Virus record (IMG/VR): IMGVR_UViG_3300024265_000224
Span: 1 to 21,317 of that record
Reading direction: 5' to 3' (one strand)
DNA: 21,317 nt
Origin: a virus
Shown here: positions 13,313 through 19,483 of the stretch, piece after piece
How positions within the stretch are numbered: the first letter of the stretch is position 1
Layout of the letters: every line of letters starts with the position of its first letter
The notes under the pieces: generated by a model
Told to the model about the DNA's origin: nothing
Databases searched by the model: none
What the model saw: the letters and a program-made list of their open reading frames with translations, nothing else
Translations under genes and position numbers: made by a program

Positions 13313-13404
13313 GTATTTTTACTGCAATGATAACTTGTCTAGCATTTGGTTGTGCATTTCTTGGATTTACAATAGGAGTTATAACAGGAGGTGCTTTAAA
13401 ATGA
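13309..13404 (+). CDS. Single-pass membrane microprotein
   Basis: The 31-residue product is one hydrophobic Gly-rich helix (MITCLAFGCAFLGFTIGVIT, residues 7-26). Its 3' end carries the ribosome-binding sequence of the next gene. Confidence 0.55.
   Translation: MSIFTAMITCLAFGCAFLGFTIGVITGGALK
13386..13393 (+). promoter_or_regulatory. Shine-Dalgarno-like site
   Basis: AGGAGGTG lies seven bases before ATG 13401 and decides that start. It indicates that internal operon genes here can use Shine-Dalgarno initiation while promoter-proximal genes look leaderless. Confidence 0.6.
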
Positions 13405-13730
13405 CAGGTTGGTTCACTAATTATGAAGATAATATTGACAAGGAAAATAAAGAAAAGATAGATTGGAATAAGCATACAGAAGTATTAGCATGGGATAAGG
13501 CAATGTTACAATACATATTCGATAAATTCCTACTAGAAGAATACAAATTAACATTAAAGGTAGGAGAGTTTATCACAGAAAGAAAGTGGCAACAGTGGCG
13601 ACTACTTAAAATTCAAAAGATATTTCATATATCAGAATCTTTATTTGCTCACATGCAACGAGATATGGCAAAGAAGATGTTAGTAGAAGAAGCAAATATG
13701 TTCACTAAAGAAAAAGAGAAAATGAAGTGA
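13401..13730 (+). CDS. Helical protein of unknown function
   Basis: The 109-residue product (start MTGWFTNYEDNID) is rich in Lys, Glu and Trp, and probably all helical with a long C-terminal helix (MAKKMLVEEANMFTKEKEKM). ATG 13401 is chosen for the preceding AGGAGGTG and the overlap with the previous TGA. No family recognised. Confidence 0.75.
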   Translation: MTGWFTNYEDNIDKENKEKIDWNKHTEVLAWDKAMLQYIFDKFLLEEYKLTLKVGEFITERKWQQWRLLKIQKIFHISESLFAHMQRDMAKKMLVEEANMFTKEKEKMK

Positions 13731-13831
13731 GTAGGGAAGTCTTATGGTCACACCAAGCACATCGTTCTATTCGCACATTGGAGAGAAAATGTATGAAGGG
13801 CAAGTGTAAGATTTGTAATGAGTTCAGATGA
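13727..13831 (+). CDS. Cys-containing basic microprotein
   Basis: The 34-residue frame from GTG 13727 (overlapping the previous TGA) reads MSREVLWSHQAHRSIRTLER then CMKGKCKIC. The basic N-terminus and Cys cluster suggest a nucleic-acid-binding zinc peptide. Confidence 0.45.
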   Translation: MSREVLWSHQAHRSIRTLERKCMKGKCKICNEFR

Positions 13832-13904
13832 TTATGTTAAATTATTATTGTACGAAAAAACAAGGTGTTATAAATGTATGCGTGAGTGGGCAAGGTTTGA
13901 CTAA
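13818..13904 (+). CDS. Zinc-knuckle microprotein
   Basis: The 28-residue frame from ATG 13818 reads MSSDDYVKLLLYEKTRCYKC and MREWARFD. It occupies the space before the promoter of the DnaJ-type zinc-finger gene, and argues that the latter starts at 13942 rather than 13828. Confidence 0.5.
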   Translation: MSSDDYVKLLLYEKTRCYKCMREWARFD

Positions 13905-13911
13905 AAAATAC

Positions 13912-13919
13912 TTTAATAC
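13912..13919 (+). promoter_or_regulatory. TATA-like box TTTAATAC
   Basis: It lies 30 bases upstream of ATG 13942 and is identical to the octamer upstream of the matrixin at 16474. Confidence 0.45.
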
Positions 13920-13941
13920 ATTAGCCAATAACCAGAAGCAT

Positions 13942-14445
13942 ATGTCACATGGAGAGAAATGCGTTATCTGTAATGGAGATGGCAAGATTCCAAGTGCTAC
14001 ATTAAAGCCTACTAAGAAAGTTTTCAAAGAAAAATGTCATGGTTGCTCAGGAAAAGGTTGGGTAACAATACATGATAGAATAGATTACACTAATCCTTAT
14101 CCACAATGGCAACCTTATTTTCCTACTTATCCTTATGATCCTATTAATCCTACAGGACCTGTATGGTGTGGAACTACTGCAACTGGAACTACAATAGATC
14201 CAAATAGTGGTGGTGGAACTACAGCACCTTCTGATTGGTCTGTTACAGCAGGAAGTGGAAGTATAACAGGAATACCTTGGATTGATTTTGGTGATAATGA
14301 TTCAGTATCTACAAACAGTTTTACTTCAACTGATACAGCAGGTAATGAAATAAGATTTACATTTTCTACATCTACTGACGCAACTACATCTGATTTTACA
14401 TCAGGTGGATTTCTAGATGATGACGAGAAGAAGAAGGGTAAATGA
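13942..14445 (+). CDS. DnaJ-type zinc-finger protein with Pro/Gly/Ser/Thr-rich C-terminus
   Basis: From ATG 13942 the product is 167 residues. It opens with two DnaJ-like repeats, CVICNGDGK and, about 25 residues on, CHGCSGKGW, the CxxCxGxG pairs that bind zinc in DnaJ. There is no J domain. A Tyr/Pro-rich linker (NPYPQWQPYFPTYPYDPINP) leads to a Thr/Ser/Gly-rich segment (TATGTTIDPNSGGG) and an acidic-basic tail. The frame is open back to ATG 13828, but a TATA-like box and a small gene in another frame favour 13942. The mix suggests a virion or assembly factor with chaperone-like zinc binding; inference only. Confidence 0.7.
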   Translation: MSHGEKCVICNGDGKIPSATLKPTKKVFKEKCHGCSGKGWVTIHDRIDYTNPYPQWQPYFPTYPYDPINPTGPVWCGTTATGTTIDPNSGGGTTAPSDWSVTAGSGSITGIPWIDFGDNDSVSTNSFTSTDTAGNEIRFTFSTSTDATTSDFTSGGFLDDDEKKKGK

Positions 14446-14583
14446 ATGTCTGTAAAGATTGACGATAAAAATGATATAGTATTATTAACACAAGCAGAAT
14501 ATTGGGCTATGGTAAATAAATACAAAGAACTAGAAATGAGGATAATGAGTCTTGAAAAACGAGTCGGAACAAAAGTCAATTAA
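14446..14583 (+). CDS. Coiled-coil microprotein
   Basis: The 45-residue product (MSVKIDDKNDIVLLTQAEYW start) ends in a heptad-like helix (VNKYKELEMRIMSLEKRV), a short coiled coil. It begins directly after the previous TGA and overlaps the next frame by 32 bases. Confidence 0.6.
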   Translation: MSVKIDDKNDIVLLTQAEYWAMVNKYKELEMRIMSLEKRVGTKVN

Positions 14584-14713
14584 AGGACAGGACTGGATTC
14601 ACTGTGAAGATTGTGGAATTGACATTATGCCATATAACGGAATTAAATCTGTTGAAGAAGCACAGAAACTTGGACATTACAAATGTATGTTAGGACTGAA
14701 GAAAGTTGCCTGA
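14552..14713 (+). CDS. Zinc-finger microprotein
   Basis: The 53-residue frame from TTG 14552 has IHCEDCGIDIMPYNG and GHYKCML: CxxC ... HxxxC ligands. It overlaps both neighbours. Confidence 0.5.
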   Translation: MKNESEQKSIKGQDWIHCEDCGIDIMPYNGIKSVEEAQKLGHYKCMLGLKKVA

Positions 14714-14855
14714 TTTAACAAATAGATGTTTGTATTGTGGTAAAGAGTTTATGATGAATGATGAGTTAATTGACCATCAAAAGAAAGCACATTCTGATAA
14801 AACTGTTCAGTATGACACTAAATTCCGAAGCACTAAAAAGTTCGTAGCGTTATAG
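14706..14855 (+). CDS. C2H2 zinc-finger microprotein
   Basis: The 49-residue frame from TTG 14706 has a classical C2H2 pattern, CLYCGKEFMMNDELIDH followed by QKKAH (C-x2-C-x12-H-x4-H), and a basic tail. Single C2H2 fingers are common in small archaeal virus DNA-binding proteins. Confidence 0.6.
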   Translation: MPDLTNRCLYCGKEFMMNDELIDHQKKAHSDKTVQYDTKFRSTKKFVAL

Positions 14856-14861
14856 ATTATC

Positions 14862-15158
14862 ATGGGTAAAGTAGAATACAGTGGGAAGATAGTAGAATAT
14901 CTACCTGAGAATTTTCCTAGACTTCCAGACCAAGGCAAAACAGCAGTTTACAATGCTTGCGTACAATTAACAAAAGATAAAGCACCAGTAATACCTCCTA
15001 ATGTGAGGAAAATAACAGGTCTTGGAAGAACCTCATCTTTATCTCATTTGACTAAACTGGTAAAAGAGAAATATCTTACATTAACTTATGCCAAAGTACG
15101 ATTTGAAAACAATACTGTAATCTGTGGTGTCTATAAATTAACTAAGAAAACATTATGA
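14862..15158 (+). CDS. Putative winged-helix protein
   Basis: The 98-residue product (start MGKVEYSGKIVEYLPENFP) has a helix-rich middle (GKTAVYNACVQLTKDKAPV) and SSLSHLTKLVKEKYLTLTY followed by a beta hairpin, which would fit a small winged helix-turn-helix. Stop overlaps the next start (ATGA). Fold assignment is weak. Confidence 0.65.
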   Translation: MGKVEYSGKIVEYLPENFPRLPDQGKTAVYNACVQLTKDKAPVIPPNVRKITGLGRTSSLSHLTKLVKEKYLTLTYAKVRFENNTVICGVYKLTKKTL

Positions 15159-15319
15159 GAAAATATACTGAAGAAGCATTAAAGGAAACTATTAAGACTG
15201 TAATAGGAAAGCCAATAACAGTGGATTTTGATACAGAGAATACAATAGGAGTAGTAACTGATGCTTGGTATGATGAGAGTATTCATGCAATAAGATTCAA
15301 AGGAAAAATTTATGATTAA
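15155..15319 (+). CDS. Small protein of unknown function
   Basis: The 54-residue product (MRKYTEEALKETIKTVIGKP start) looks like a helix followed by beta strands (TIGVVTDAWYDESIHAIRF), a small alpha/beta domain. ATGA overlap upstream; it overlaps the sulfotransferase-like start by eight bases. Confidence 0.6.
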   Translation: MRKYTEEALKETIKTVIGKPITVDFDTENTIGVVTDAWYDESIHAIRFKGKIYD

Positions 15320-15770
15320 GTTAGTTATATTAGGATTCAGTAAATGTGGACAACACTCTGTTATAGAACATCTGAATAAGAAGGGCTTTAATGTTAAGAA
15401 GTTAGAAATAGCATATCAACTAGGTGCTCCTTACACACTCAAAAGAAAGTATCCTAATTATAGACCTGTATTTGTAACAAGAGATCCTGCTGATATGGTT
15501 TGGTCAATGTATAATTATGAGTATAGGCAGGAGATGAGTTTTGAAAGTTTTGTGGAGAGGAAAGATGTAGTTGATAAAGCAGATTTTAGGAAGTGGATTA
15601 AACCATTTATTGAGAGAGAATTAAATCCACTGATATTAAACTTGGATGAGATGATGAAGGAAGAAGGATTTCCACATCTAAACAAGAATAAGAAATACCA
15701 TGAGATGCCTTTAAAGTTTAGAGCACTAGTTGATAATATACTTAAATCCAAACAGATCAAAGTTCTGTAA
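15312..15770 (+). CDS. Sulfotransferase-like P-loop protein (copy 1)
   Basis: The 152-residue product has a first strand and variant P-loop LVILGFSKCGQHSVIEHL (4-21), corresponding to the 5'-phosphosulfate loop of PAPS-dependent sulfotransferases. RPVFVTRDPADMVWSMYNYE (51-70) contains the 3'-phosphate-binding Arg (R57) and Ser (S65). It is shorter than typical sulfotransferases (250-300). A paralogue of 200 residues is at 18871-19473 with the same two blocks and a shared FPHxN element near the end. Likely substrates are cell-surface or virion glycans or Tyr residues; a small-molecule kinase with a similar fold is an alternative. It shares one base with the next gene. Confidence 0.65.
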   Translation: MIKLVILGFSKCGQHSVIEHLNKKGFNVKKLEIAYQLGAPYTLKRKYPNYRPVFVTRDPADMVWSMYNYEYRQEMSFESFVERKDVVDKADFRKWIKPFIERELNPLILNLDEMMKEEGFPHLNKNKKYHEMPLKFRALVDNILKSKQIKVL

Positions 15771-16039
15771 TGATACTCCAAGAGATTTATAGAGAGATTA
15801 TCATCGCTGTTGTATTATCAGTAGGTGCTTATGTTGCTAATTACTTTAGAAAGAGGGGAGATTGTATCAAAAAACTCAATAATCAAATGGAGAGATTATC
15901 AAGAACTCAGTGGCGTACTGCTAAAACTCTAATTATTCTTGCTAAACTAATAGATGACCAAACAAAGAAAGAACATCCAGACATTGCTACAGAATTAGAA
16001 GAAATAGCAAGAGAATTGTTATCAGATAATCCTAAGTAA
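15770..16039 (+). CDS. Membrane protein with coiled coil, possible holin/spanin-like
   Basis: The 89-residue product has one N-terminal membrane helix (EIIIAVVLSVGAYVANYF, about residues 9-26), a charged turn and a long helix (LNNQMERLSRTQWRTAKTL...) ending in an acidic tail. Such one-helix coiled-coil proteins are common near phage lysis genes. It overlaps the previous stop (TAATG) and is followed by a three-helix membrane protein with its own promoter. Confidence 0.65.
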   Translation: MILQEIYREIIIAVVLSVGAYVANYFRKRGDCIKKLNNQMERLSRTQWRTAKTLIILAKLIDDQTKKEHPDIATELEEIARELLSDNPK

Positions 16040-16079
16040 TTAACAGTTTCAACAAGCGTGGTTAGGAACGAAGATATAC

Positions 16080-16086
16080 TTATATT
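16080..16086 (+). promoter_or_regulatory. TATA-like box for the holin-like gene
   Basis: TTATATT is 29 bases upstream of ATG 16109, in a 69-base gap without coding sequence. Confidence 0.55.
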
Positions 16087-16108
16087 CCCACACTAATCAA
16101 ATCGTCTT

Positions 16109-16393
16109 ATGGGTTACGAACAATTAATCCTACAGTTGGCAGTTGGAGCAGGAATGGGATTCCTGATTTCAGCAATAAGTGTCTTGTCGGATACTAACAA
16201 CAAATGGAACAATCGACAATTCGCATATACTGCTATCTTAGGAGCATTTTCAGCACTCGGCATTATTCAAGGTGTCAGTGGTGGACTAACCGAAGCAAAC
16301 TTTATTGCTGTAGTCTTAATGATTGCAGGTGCTACATTCTTAGCGAATAAGAGCATAAAAATCGCAGCACGAAGTGGCTTACGGAAAAAATAA
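16109..16393 (+). CDS. Three-helix membrane protein, holin-like
   Basis: The 94-residue product has three hydrophobic segments: LILQLAVGAGMGFLISAI (6-23), YTAILGAFSALGIIQGVSG (about 40-58) and ANFIAVVLMIAGATFLA (about 63-79), with a basic C-terminus SIKIAARSGLRKK. This is the size and topology of class I holins, though it also fits a small membrane structural protein. It has its own TATA-like box and a strong terminator, and unlike its neighbours it favours C-ending codons (AAC for 4 of 6 Asn, TTC for 3 of 5 Phe, GTC for several Val), a sign of high expression. The next gene is a signal-less protease. Confidence 0.7.
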   Translation: MGYEQLILQLAVGAGMGFLISAISVLSDTNNKWNNRQFAYTAILGAFSALGIIQGVSGGLTEANFIAVVLMIAGATFLANKSIKIAARSGLRKK

Positions 16394-16397
16394 AACA

Positions 16398-16433
16398 GTT
16401 CCCTAGCCACAAACTAGGAACTTCCTTTTTTTT
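16398..16433 (+). terminator. Hairpin with T8 run after holin-like gene
   Basis: GTTCCCTAG (16398-16406) pairs with CTAGGAAC (16414-16421) with one bulged C and a seven-base loop. TTCC and eight Ts (16426-16433) follow. It is the clearest terminator in the window. Confidence 0.75.
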
Positions 16434-16445
16434 ATTTAACAAGAC

Positions 16446-16453
16446 TTTAATAC
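16446..16453 (+). promoter_or_regulatory. TATA-like box TTTAATAC for the matrixin gene
   Basis: It starts 28 bases upstream of ATG 16474, right after the terminator of the preceding gene, so the protease is transcribed separately. Same octamer as at 13912-13919. Confidence 0.5.
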
Positions 16454-16473
16454 TTTACTACAAACAGATTCTT

Positions 16474-17271
16474 ATGCCAACAAGACCTATTCAAATCACA
16501 ACCAGAAAGAAATACTGTCTAATGCTAGATCCTGATATGAAAGGAAAGAGTACAGGCAGAGTTCCTAGAAAGATTAAGACTAATTTTGAAACTAATATTA
16601 AAACTGAACCACTAATAGATGAGTGGCGTACTAAATGGGAAGATGGTATTGTAACTTATGGTGTAACAAGAAAAACAAATAAGAGTAAAGATATTTCTGA
16701 TTGGGAGAACAGAGCATTAACAATAGCATTAAGAACTTGGGGATTAAGAATATCAGATATTAAGTTTAGAAGAATAAGAAAGATAGATCCAGTTCATCCA
16801 CCTGATATTATACTTAGGTTTGTACCAAGAGATGAAGATCAACTGTTTAAGAATAATCTAAATGTATTAGCCTATGCTTATTTCCCAACTACATCACCAA
16901 TAGGAGGGGATATTACTTTCAACGATGATTTGATTTGGAGTAAAGATGGACTACCAGTTTCTGCACATGATTATGATCCTACTAACTATCCTAATGCTGA
17001 CACTAAAGTAAAGTTTAGAACTTACAATATTATCCACACTTTAACTCACGAAGTAGGACATGCATTAGGTCTAAAACATAATGATGAGTGTAGTGATTGT
17101 GTAATGTATCCATACTATAACGGAACTGTTACCTTAAAGGAAGGGGATATGGAAGAAGATGTTCCAAGAATACAGGCATTTTATGGTGCTAGAGGTCTTA
17201 GTAGATACTGGATTTCCTATTTCCACAATAGGTCTATAAGACGCTTTAATGGTGTAAGACCACTGGTTTGA
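16474..17271 (+). CDS. Matrixin (M10-type) zinc metallopeptidase without signal peptide
   Basis: The 265-residue product is a near-canonical matrixin catalytic domain. VTYGV (60-64) begins it, LAYAYFPTTSPIGGDITFND (132-151) matches the structural calcium/zinc strand ('A-x-x-P ... G-D-I-x-F'), HEVGHALGLKH (192-202) gives zinc ligands H192, H196, H202 and catalytic E193, and VMYPYY has the Met-turn M211. VPRIQAFYG (230-238) is the usual final helix. The first 50 residues are basic with no signal peptide or membrane helix and no cysteine-switch motif. It could be released through the adjacent holin-like protein to digest a protein cell wall (S-layer), or act inside the virion. Matrixin identity is firm. 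Confidence 0.93.
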   Translation: MPTRPIQITTRKKYCLMLDPDMKGKSTGRVPRKIKTNFETNIKTEPLIDEWRTKWEDGIVTYGVTRKTNKSKDISDWENRALTIALRTWGLRISDIKFRRIRKIDPVHPPDIILRFVPRDEDQLFKNNLNVLAYAYFPTTSPIGGDITFNDDLIWSKDGLPVSAHDYDPTNYPNADTKVKFRTYNIIHTLTHEVGHALGLKHNDECSDCVMYPYYNGTVTLKEGDMEEDVPRIQAFYGARGLSRYWISYFHNRSIRRFNGVRPLV

Positions 17272-17272
17272 A

Positions 17273-17704
17273 ATGATAGCAATATTATTTTATTATGAAG
17301 ATGAAAAAGAATCTGACCAGATAATGACAGTAGATGATACAATAATATCCAGACAATTTAATTTGTATGGTTACGAGATGTTTATTATAGATAGAACAGG
17401 TACTAGAAATGGCTCTATGATATTCCATTCATTAGATGAAGCAATAGCAGATCCTAGATTTAAAGACCATACTTGGATGTATTTCGATAGATTAGCAGGT
17501 GAATATCTAATTACTCATCCTAAAGAGAATGTAGTTTATGTTATAGGATCTGACTTGGAAGGTTATGGTTATGATAAGAAAAGTATTGAAGAAAGAAATG
17601 GCAAATCATACAAACTATCATTAAAGAATCCAGAGGAAATACATCATGCTAACCCAATTATGTCTTACATCATGGCTCATAGGTGGATAAAGGTAGGTTG
17701 CTAA
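17273..17704 (+). CDS. SPOUT-like methyltransferase-like protein (second copy)
   Basis: The 143-residue product shares a layout with the 9730 gene: THPKENVVYVIGSDLEGYG (81-99) corresponds to its HPEDALYIFGEDSSNL, and LSLKNPEEIHHANPIMSYIM (115-134) to its motif 3, here with the canonical-looking N (HHAN). SPOUT enzymes methylate tRNA or rRNA. The N-terminal half is unlike known RNA-binding domains and may be degenerate. It starts one base after the matrixin stop and is followed directly by a zinc-finger gene. Weak sequence match, so this could be a different Rossmann-like fold. Confidence 0.5.
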   Translation: MIAILFYYEDEKESDQIMTVDDTIISRQFNLYGYEMFIIDRTGTRNGSMIFHSLDEAIADPRFKDHTWMYFDRLAGEYLITHPKENVVYVIGSDLEGYGYDKKSIEERNGKSYKLSLKNPEEIHHANPIMSYIMAHRWIKVGC

Positions 17705-17863
17705 ATGTCTAAATGTTATTTCTGTGATGAAACTGATGTAAAGTATTGCGAAATATGTGGAGAGTATCTATGCGATAATCATAGAAGGAACTTTCCTAAA
17801 AGAGCACTAGGTATGTTTGCTAAGAAAATACTTAAACGTAGAGAGATGAGAAAGAAGGTATGA
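17705..17863 (+). CDS. Zinc-finger protein with basic tail
   Basis: The 52-residue product has CYFCDETDVKYCEICGEYLC followed by DNH, a double CxxC plus C-x2-H arrangement close to that of the 6175 gene (CKECNEYIC then EDH). A highly basic tail (AKKILKRREMRKKV) suggests RNA or DNA binding. It begins right after the previous TAA; the stop overlaps the next start (ATGA). Confidence 0.7.
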   Translation: MSKCYFCDETDVKYCEICGEYLCDNHRRNFPKRALGMFAKKILKRREMRKKV

Positions 17864-18075
17864 CTGTTGGCGATGAAATAGATACTTGGTTAATTGCTAA
17901 TACACCTCCTGCTAAGACAGGAACTGAGATTAAAGAAGGAATTGTAAGAAAGAATAGAAAGACAAAACACTGGATTTCTAAACTAATTAAAGATGGAGTT
18001 ATCACAATAGATACAGCAGATAGTTCTACTGATTTTAGACAGTGGGCAAAAGATACCTACGATGACGTTGTGTAA
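17860..18075 (+). CDS. Small winged-helix-like protein
   Basis: The 71-residue product (MTVGDEIDTWLIANTPPAKT start) has a short helix-turn-helix-like part (TEIKEGIVRKNRKTKHWISK) and a strand pair (GVITIDT), as in minimal winged helices. Last gene of this small operon; 42 bases of AT-rich sequence follow. Confidence 0.6.
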   Translation: MTVGDEIDTWLIANTPPAKTGTEIKEGIVRKNRKTKHWISKLIKDGVITIDTADSSTDFRQWAKDTYDDVV

Positions 18076-18084
18076 AATACTTAA

Positions 18085-18092
18085 TTATTAAC
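18085..18092 (+). promoter_or_regulatory. AT-rich promoter element for the structural genes
   Basis: TTATTAAC lies 33-26 bases before ATG 18118. Several AT-rich alternatives overlap it, so the exact box is uncertain. Confidence 0.35.
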
Positions 18093-18117
18093 AAACTTAT
18101 CAAATATTGACTAGTCA

Positions 18118-18453
18118 ATGGCAAAGAATGTATATTCCGTAGATCAATTTAGTGGCGTGGTAGTAACCAATCAAGAGTTTTTTACTGCTGATATTAAGTT
18201 CTCAATTAGAGCAGGTTCTTCAACTAAAGTCCGAGTAACAATCGCAGTAGATTCTAACTCAGTTATTGAAGCAACATTAGATGGTGGAACTACATGGTTA
18301 AGATTTAATCAGGGAAACAATATTCTTGCTGAATCTATTTATGATTTTGATTTACCTTTAAGAAACGGAGATTTATTTAATTTAAGAACTACCAATCCAA
18401 GTGGTACAACAGTTCGTTTATGCAGGTTAGACCAAGTAACAAATGAGGGTTAA
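18118..18453 (+). CDS. Beta-rich virion protein (tail/decoration-like)
   Basis: The 111-residue product (MAKNVYSVDQFSGVVV start) is rich in Val, Thr, Ser and Asn in alternating patterns, with a segment VIEATLDGGTTWLRFNQGNN that resembles small sandwich domains of phage tail or neck proteins. No Cys-based zinc site. It opens a run of similar beta-rich genes. Virion role inferred from composition and context. Confidence 0.6.
   Translation: MAKNVYSVDQFSGVVVTNQEFFTADIKFSIRAGSSTKVRVTIAVDSNSVIEATLDGGTTWLRFNQGNNILAESIYDFDLPLRNGDLFNLRTTNPSGTTVRLCRLDQVTNEG
18445..18450 (+). promoter_or_regulatory. Shine-Dalgarno-like site
   Basis: GAGGGT lies seven bases upstream of ATG 18458 and supports that start. 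Confidence 0.45.
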
Positions 18454-18457
18454 GTAA

Positions 18458-18874
18458 ATGGGTTCTTATCCACCTCAAGGAAGTGCAATTTCTCTTATAT
18501 CAACAACTCAAGATGAAGCAATTAGTGTTACTGATACATTCTCAACAGATTTTGTTATAGAATCAAACCATGTTAGAGATTCTGCTATTGTTATGTTTAA
18601 TGATGATGCAACTCAATCATTAATTTATAGAATTTACGGAACTCCAAAAGAATCAACAACTGTTCCAGCAGATGCAGATACATCATGGGTAAATATAATA
18701 GACCGAGAAGTAGAAGATCCAGCAGCATATGATCATAATTTCTCAAGATCAATTCCAGCAAAGGGAACATTCTATGAATCATTCTCAAATAAATGGAGTT
18801 GGGTTAGAATAGAAATGAAATCTTCTAGTGGAACAATAACTGCTAGAGTATGGCATCGTGGAACAACAAGATGA
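18458..18874 (+). CDS. Beta-rich virion protein
   Basis: The 138-residue product (MGSYPPQGSAISLISTTQDE start) has alternating hydrophobic strands, e.g. SAIVMFNDDATQSLIYRIYG and WVRIEMKSSSGTITARVWH, with little helix. It follows a similar gene by four bases. It is likely a tail, neck or decoration protein; no defined family seen. Confidence 0.6.
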   Translation: MGSYPPQGSAISLISTTQDEAISVTDTFSTDFVIESNHVRDSAIVMFNDDATQSLIYRIYGTPKESTTVPADADTSWVNIIDREVEDPAAYDHNFSRSIPAKGTFYESFSNKWSWVRIEMKSSSGTITARVWHRGTTR

Positions 18875-19473
18875 GTGTTGTAGTTTATCCACCAGATTTA
18901 CCATGTGATTTATCACCAATAGAATTTACAAAATATACTGCTAAGAATCCTAAAGTAAAATTAACTGGAAAAAAGTTTATTGTATTAGGATTTATGAAGT
19001 GTGGACAAAATTCTGTTGTAGAGTGGTTACAAGCAAAACATCATACAGTGATATTAAATGAAAGATTGATTGAACCTAAGTACATAAAAGAATGGGAAAA
19101 ATGCTATTCAGATTTTAGACCTGTAATAGTTGTAAGAGAACCAATAGAAAGATGTTGGTCACAGTACTGGTATATGGAATGGAATAAAAGAATGTCATAT
19201 GAGGATTTTCTTAAACATGATTTTCATGGAAGAAGTGACCAATCAGATCCTAAAATAATATCAGATTATAGGAGGTGGCTTGTACCTTGGTTAAAACATA
19301 ATCCATTAATATATATGCTAGAATACTTAAAAACATTAAAAGATTTTCCACATGTTAACTCTACCACTAGAAAAGGTTTGAAATATCCTAAAATGACAGA
19401 TAAAGATAGAGAGTTGACAAAGAGGTTTTTAAAGGAAGAAATTAGAAAAAATACTTATAATCTTAGAGAATAA
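18871..19473 (+). CDS. Sulfotransferase-like P-loop protein (copy 2)
   Basis: From ATG 18871 (ATGA overlap; in-frame ATG 18850 rejected) the product is 200 residues. FIVLGFMKCGQNSVVEWL (36-53) is the 5'-phosphosulfate loop and RPVIVVREPIERCWSQYWYM (83-102) the 3'-phosphate block with R89 and S97. Both blocks closely match copy 1 at 15312 (GFSKCGQHSV and VTRDPADMVWSMY), and both proteins share a late FPHxN element. An N-terminal extension of about 34 residues is specific to this copy. The position between virion genes suggests sulfation of a virion component or receptor-like glycan, which is inference. Confidence 0.65.
   Translation: MSVVVYPPDLPCDLSPIEFTKYTAKNPKVKLTGKKFIVLGFMKCGQNSVVEWLQAKHHTVILNERLIEPKYIKEWEKCYSDFRPVIVVREPIERCWSQYWYMEWNKRMSYEDFLKHDFHGRSDQSDPKIISDYRRWLVPWLKHNPLIYMLEYLKTLKDFPHVNSTTRKGLKYPKMTDKDRELTKRFLKEEIRKNTYNLRE
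19455..19460 (+). promoter_or_regulatory. TATA-like box inside the end of the sulfotransferase-like gene
   Basis: TTATAA is 29 bases upstream of ATG 19484, suggesting a separate leaderless transcript for the structural gene. Confidence 0.4.
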
Positions 19474-19483
19474 TCATATCAGT

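Noticed and set aside
13278-13400. N-terminal extension of the helical protein at 13401
   Set aside because: This stretch encodes zinc-ribbon and membrane microproteins in other frames, and AGGAGGTG points to 13401.
14133-14579. Minus-strand 148-residue frame
   Set aside because: Complement of the Gly/Ser/Thr-rich DnaJ-type gene; its hydrophobic, Val-rich product is the expected mirror of such codons.
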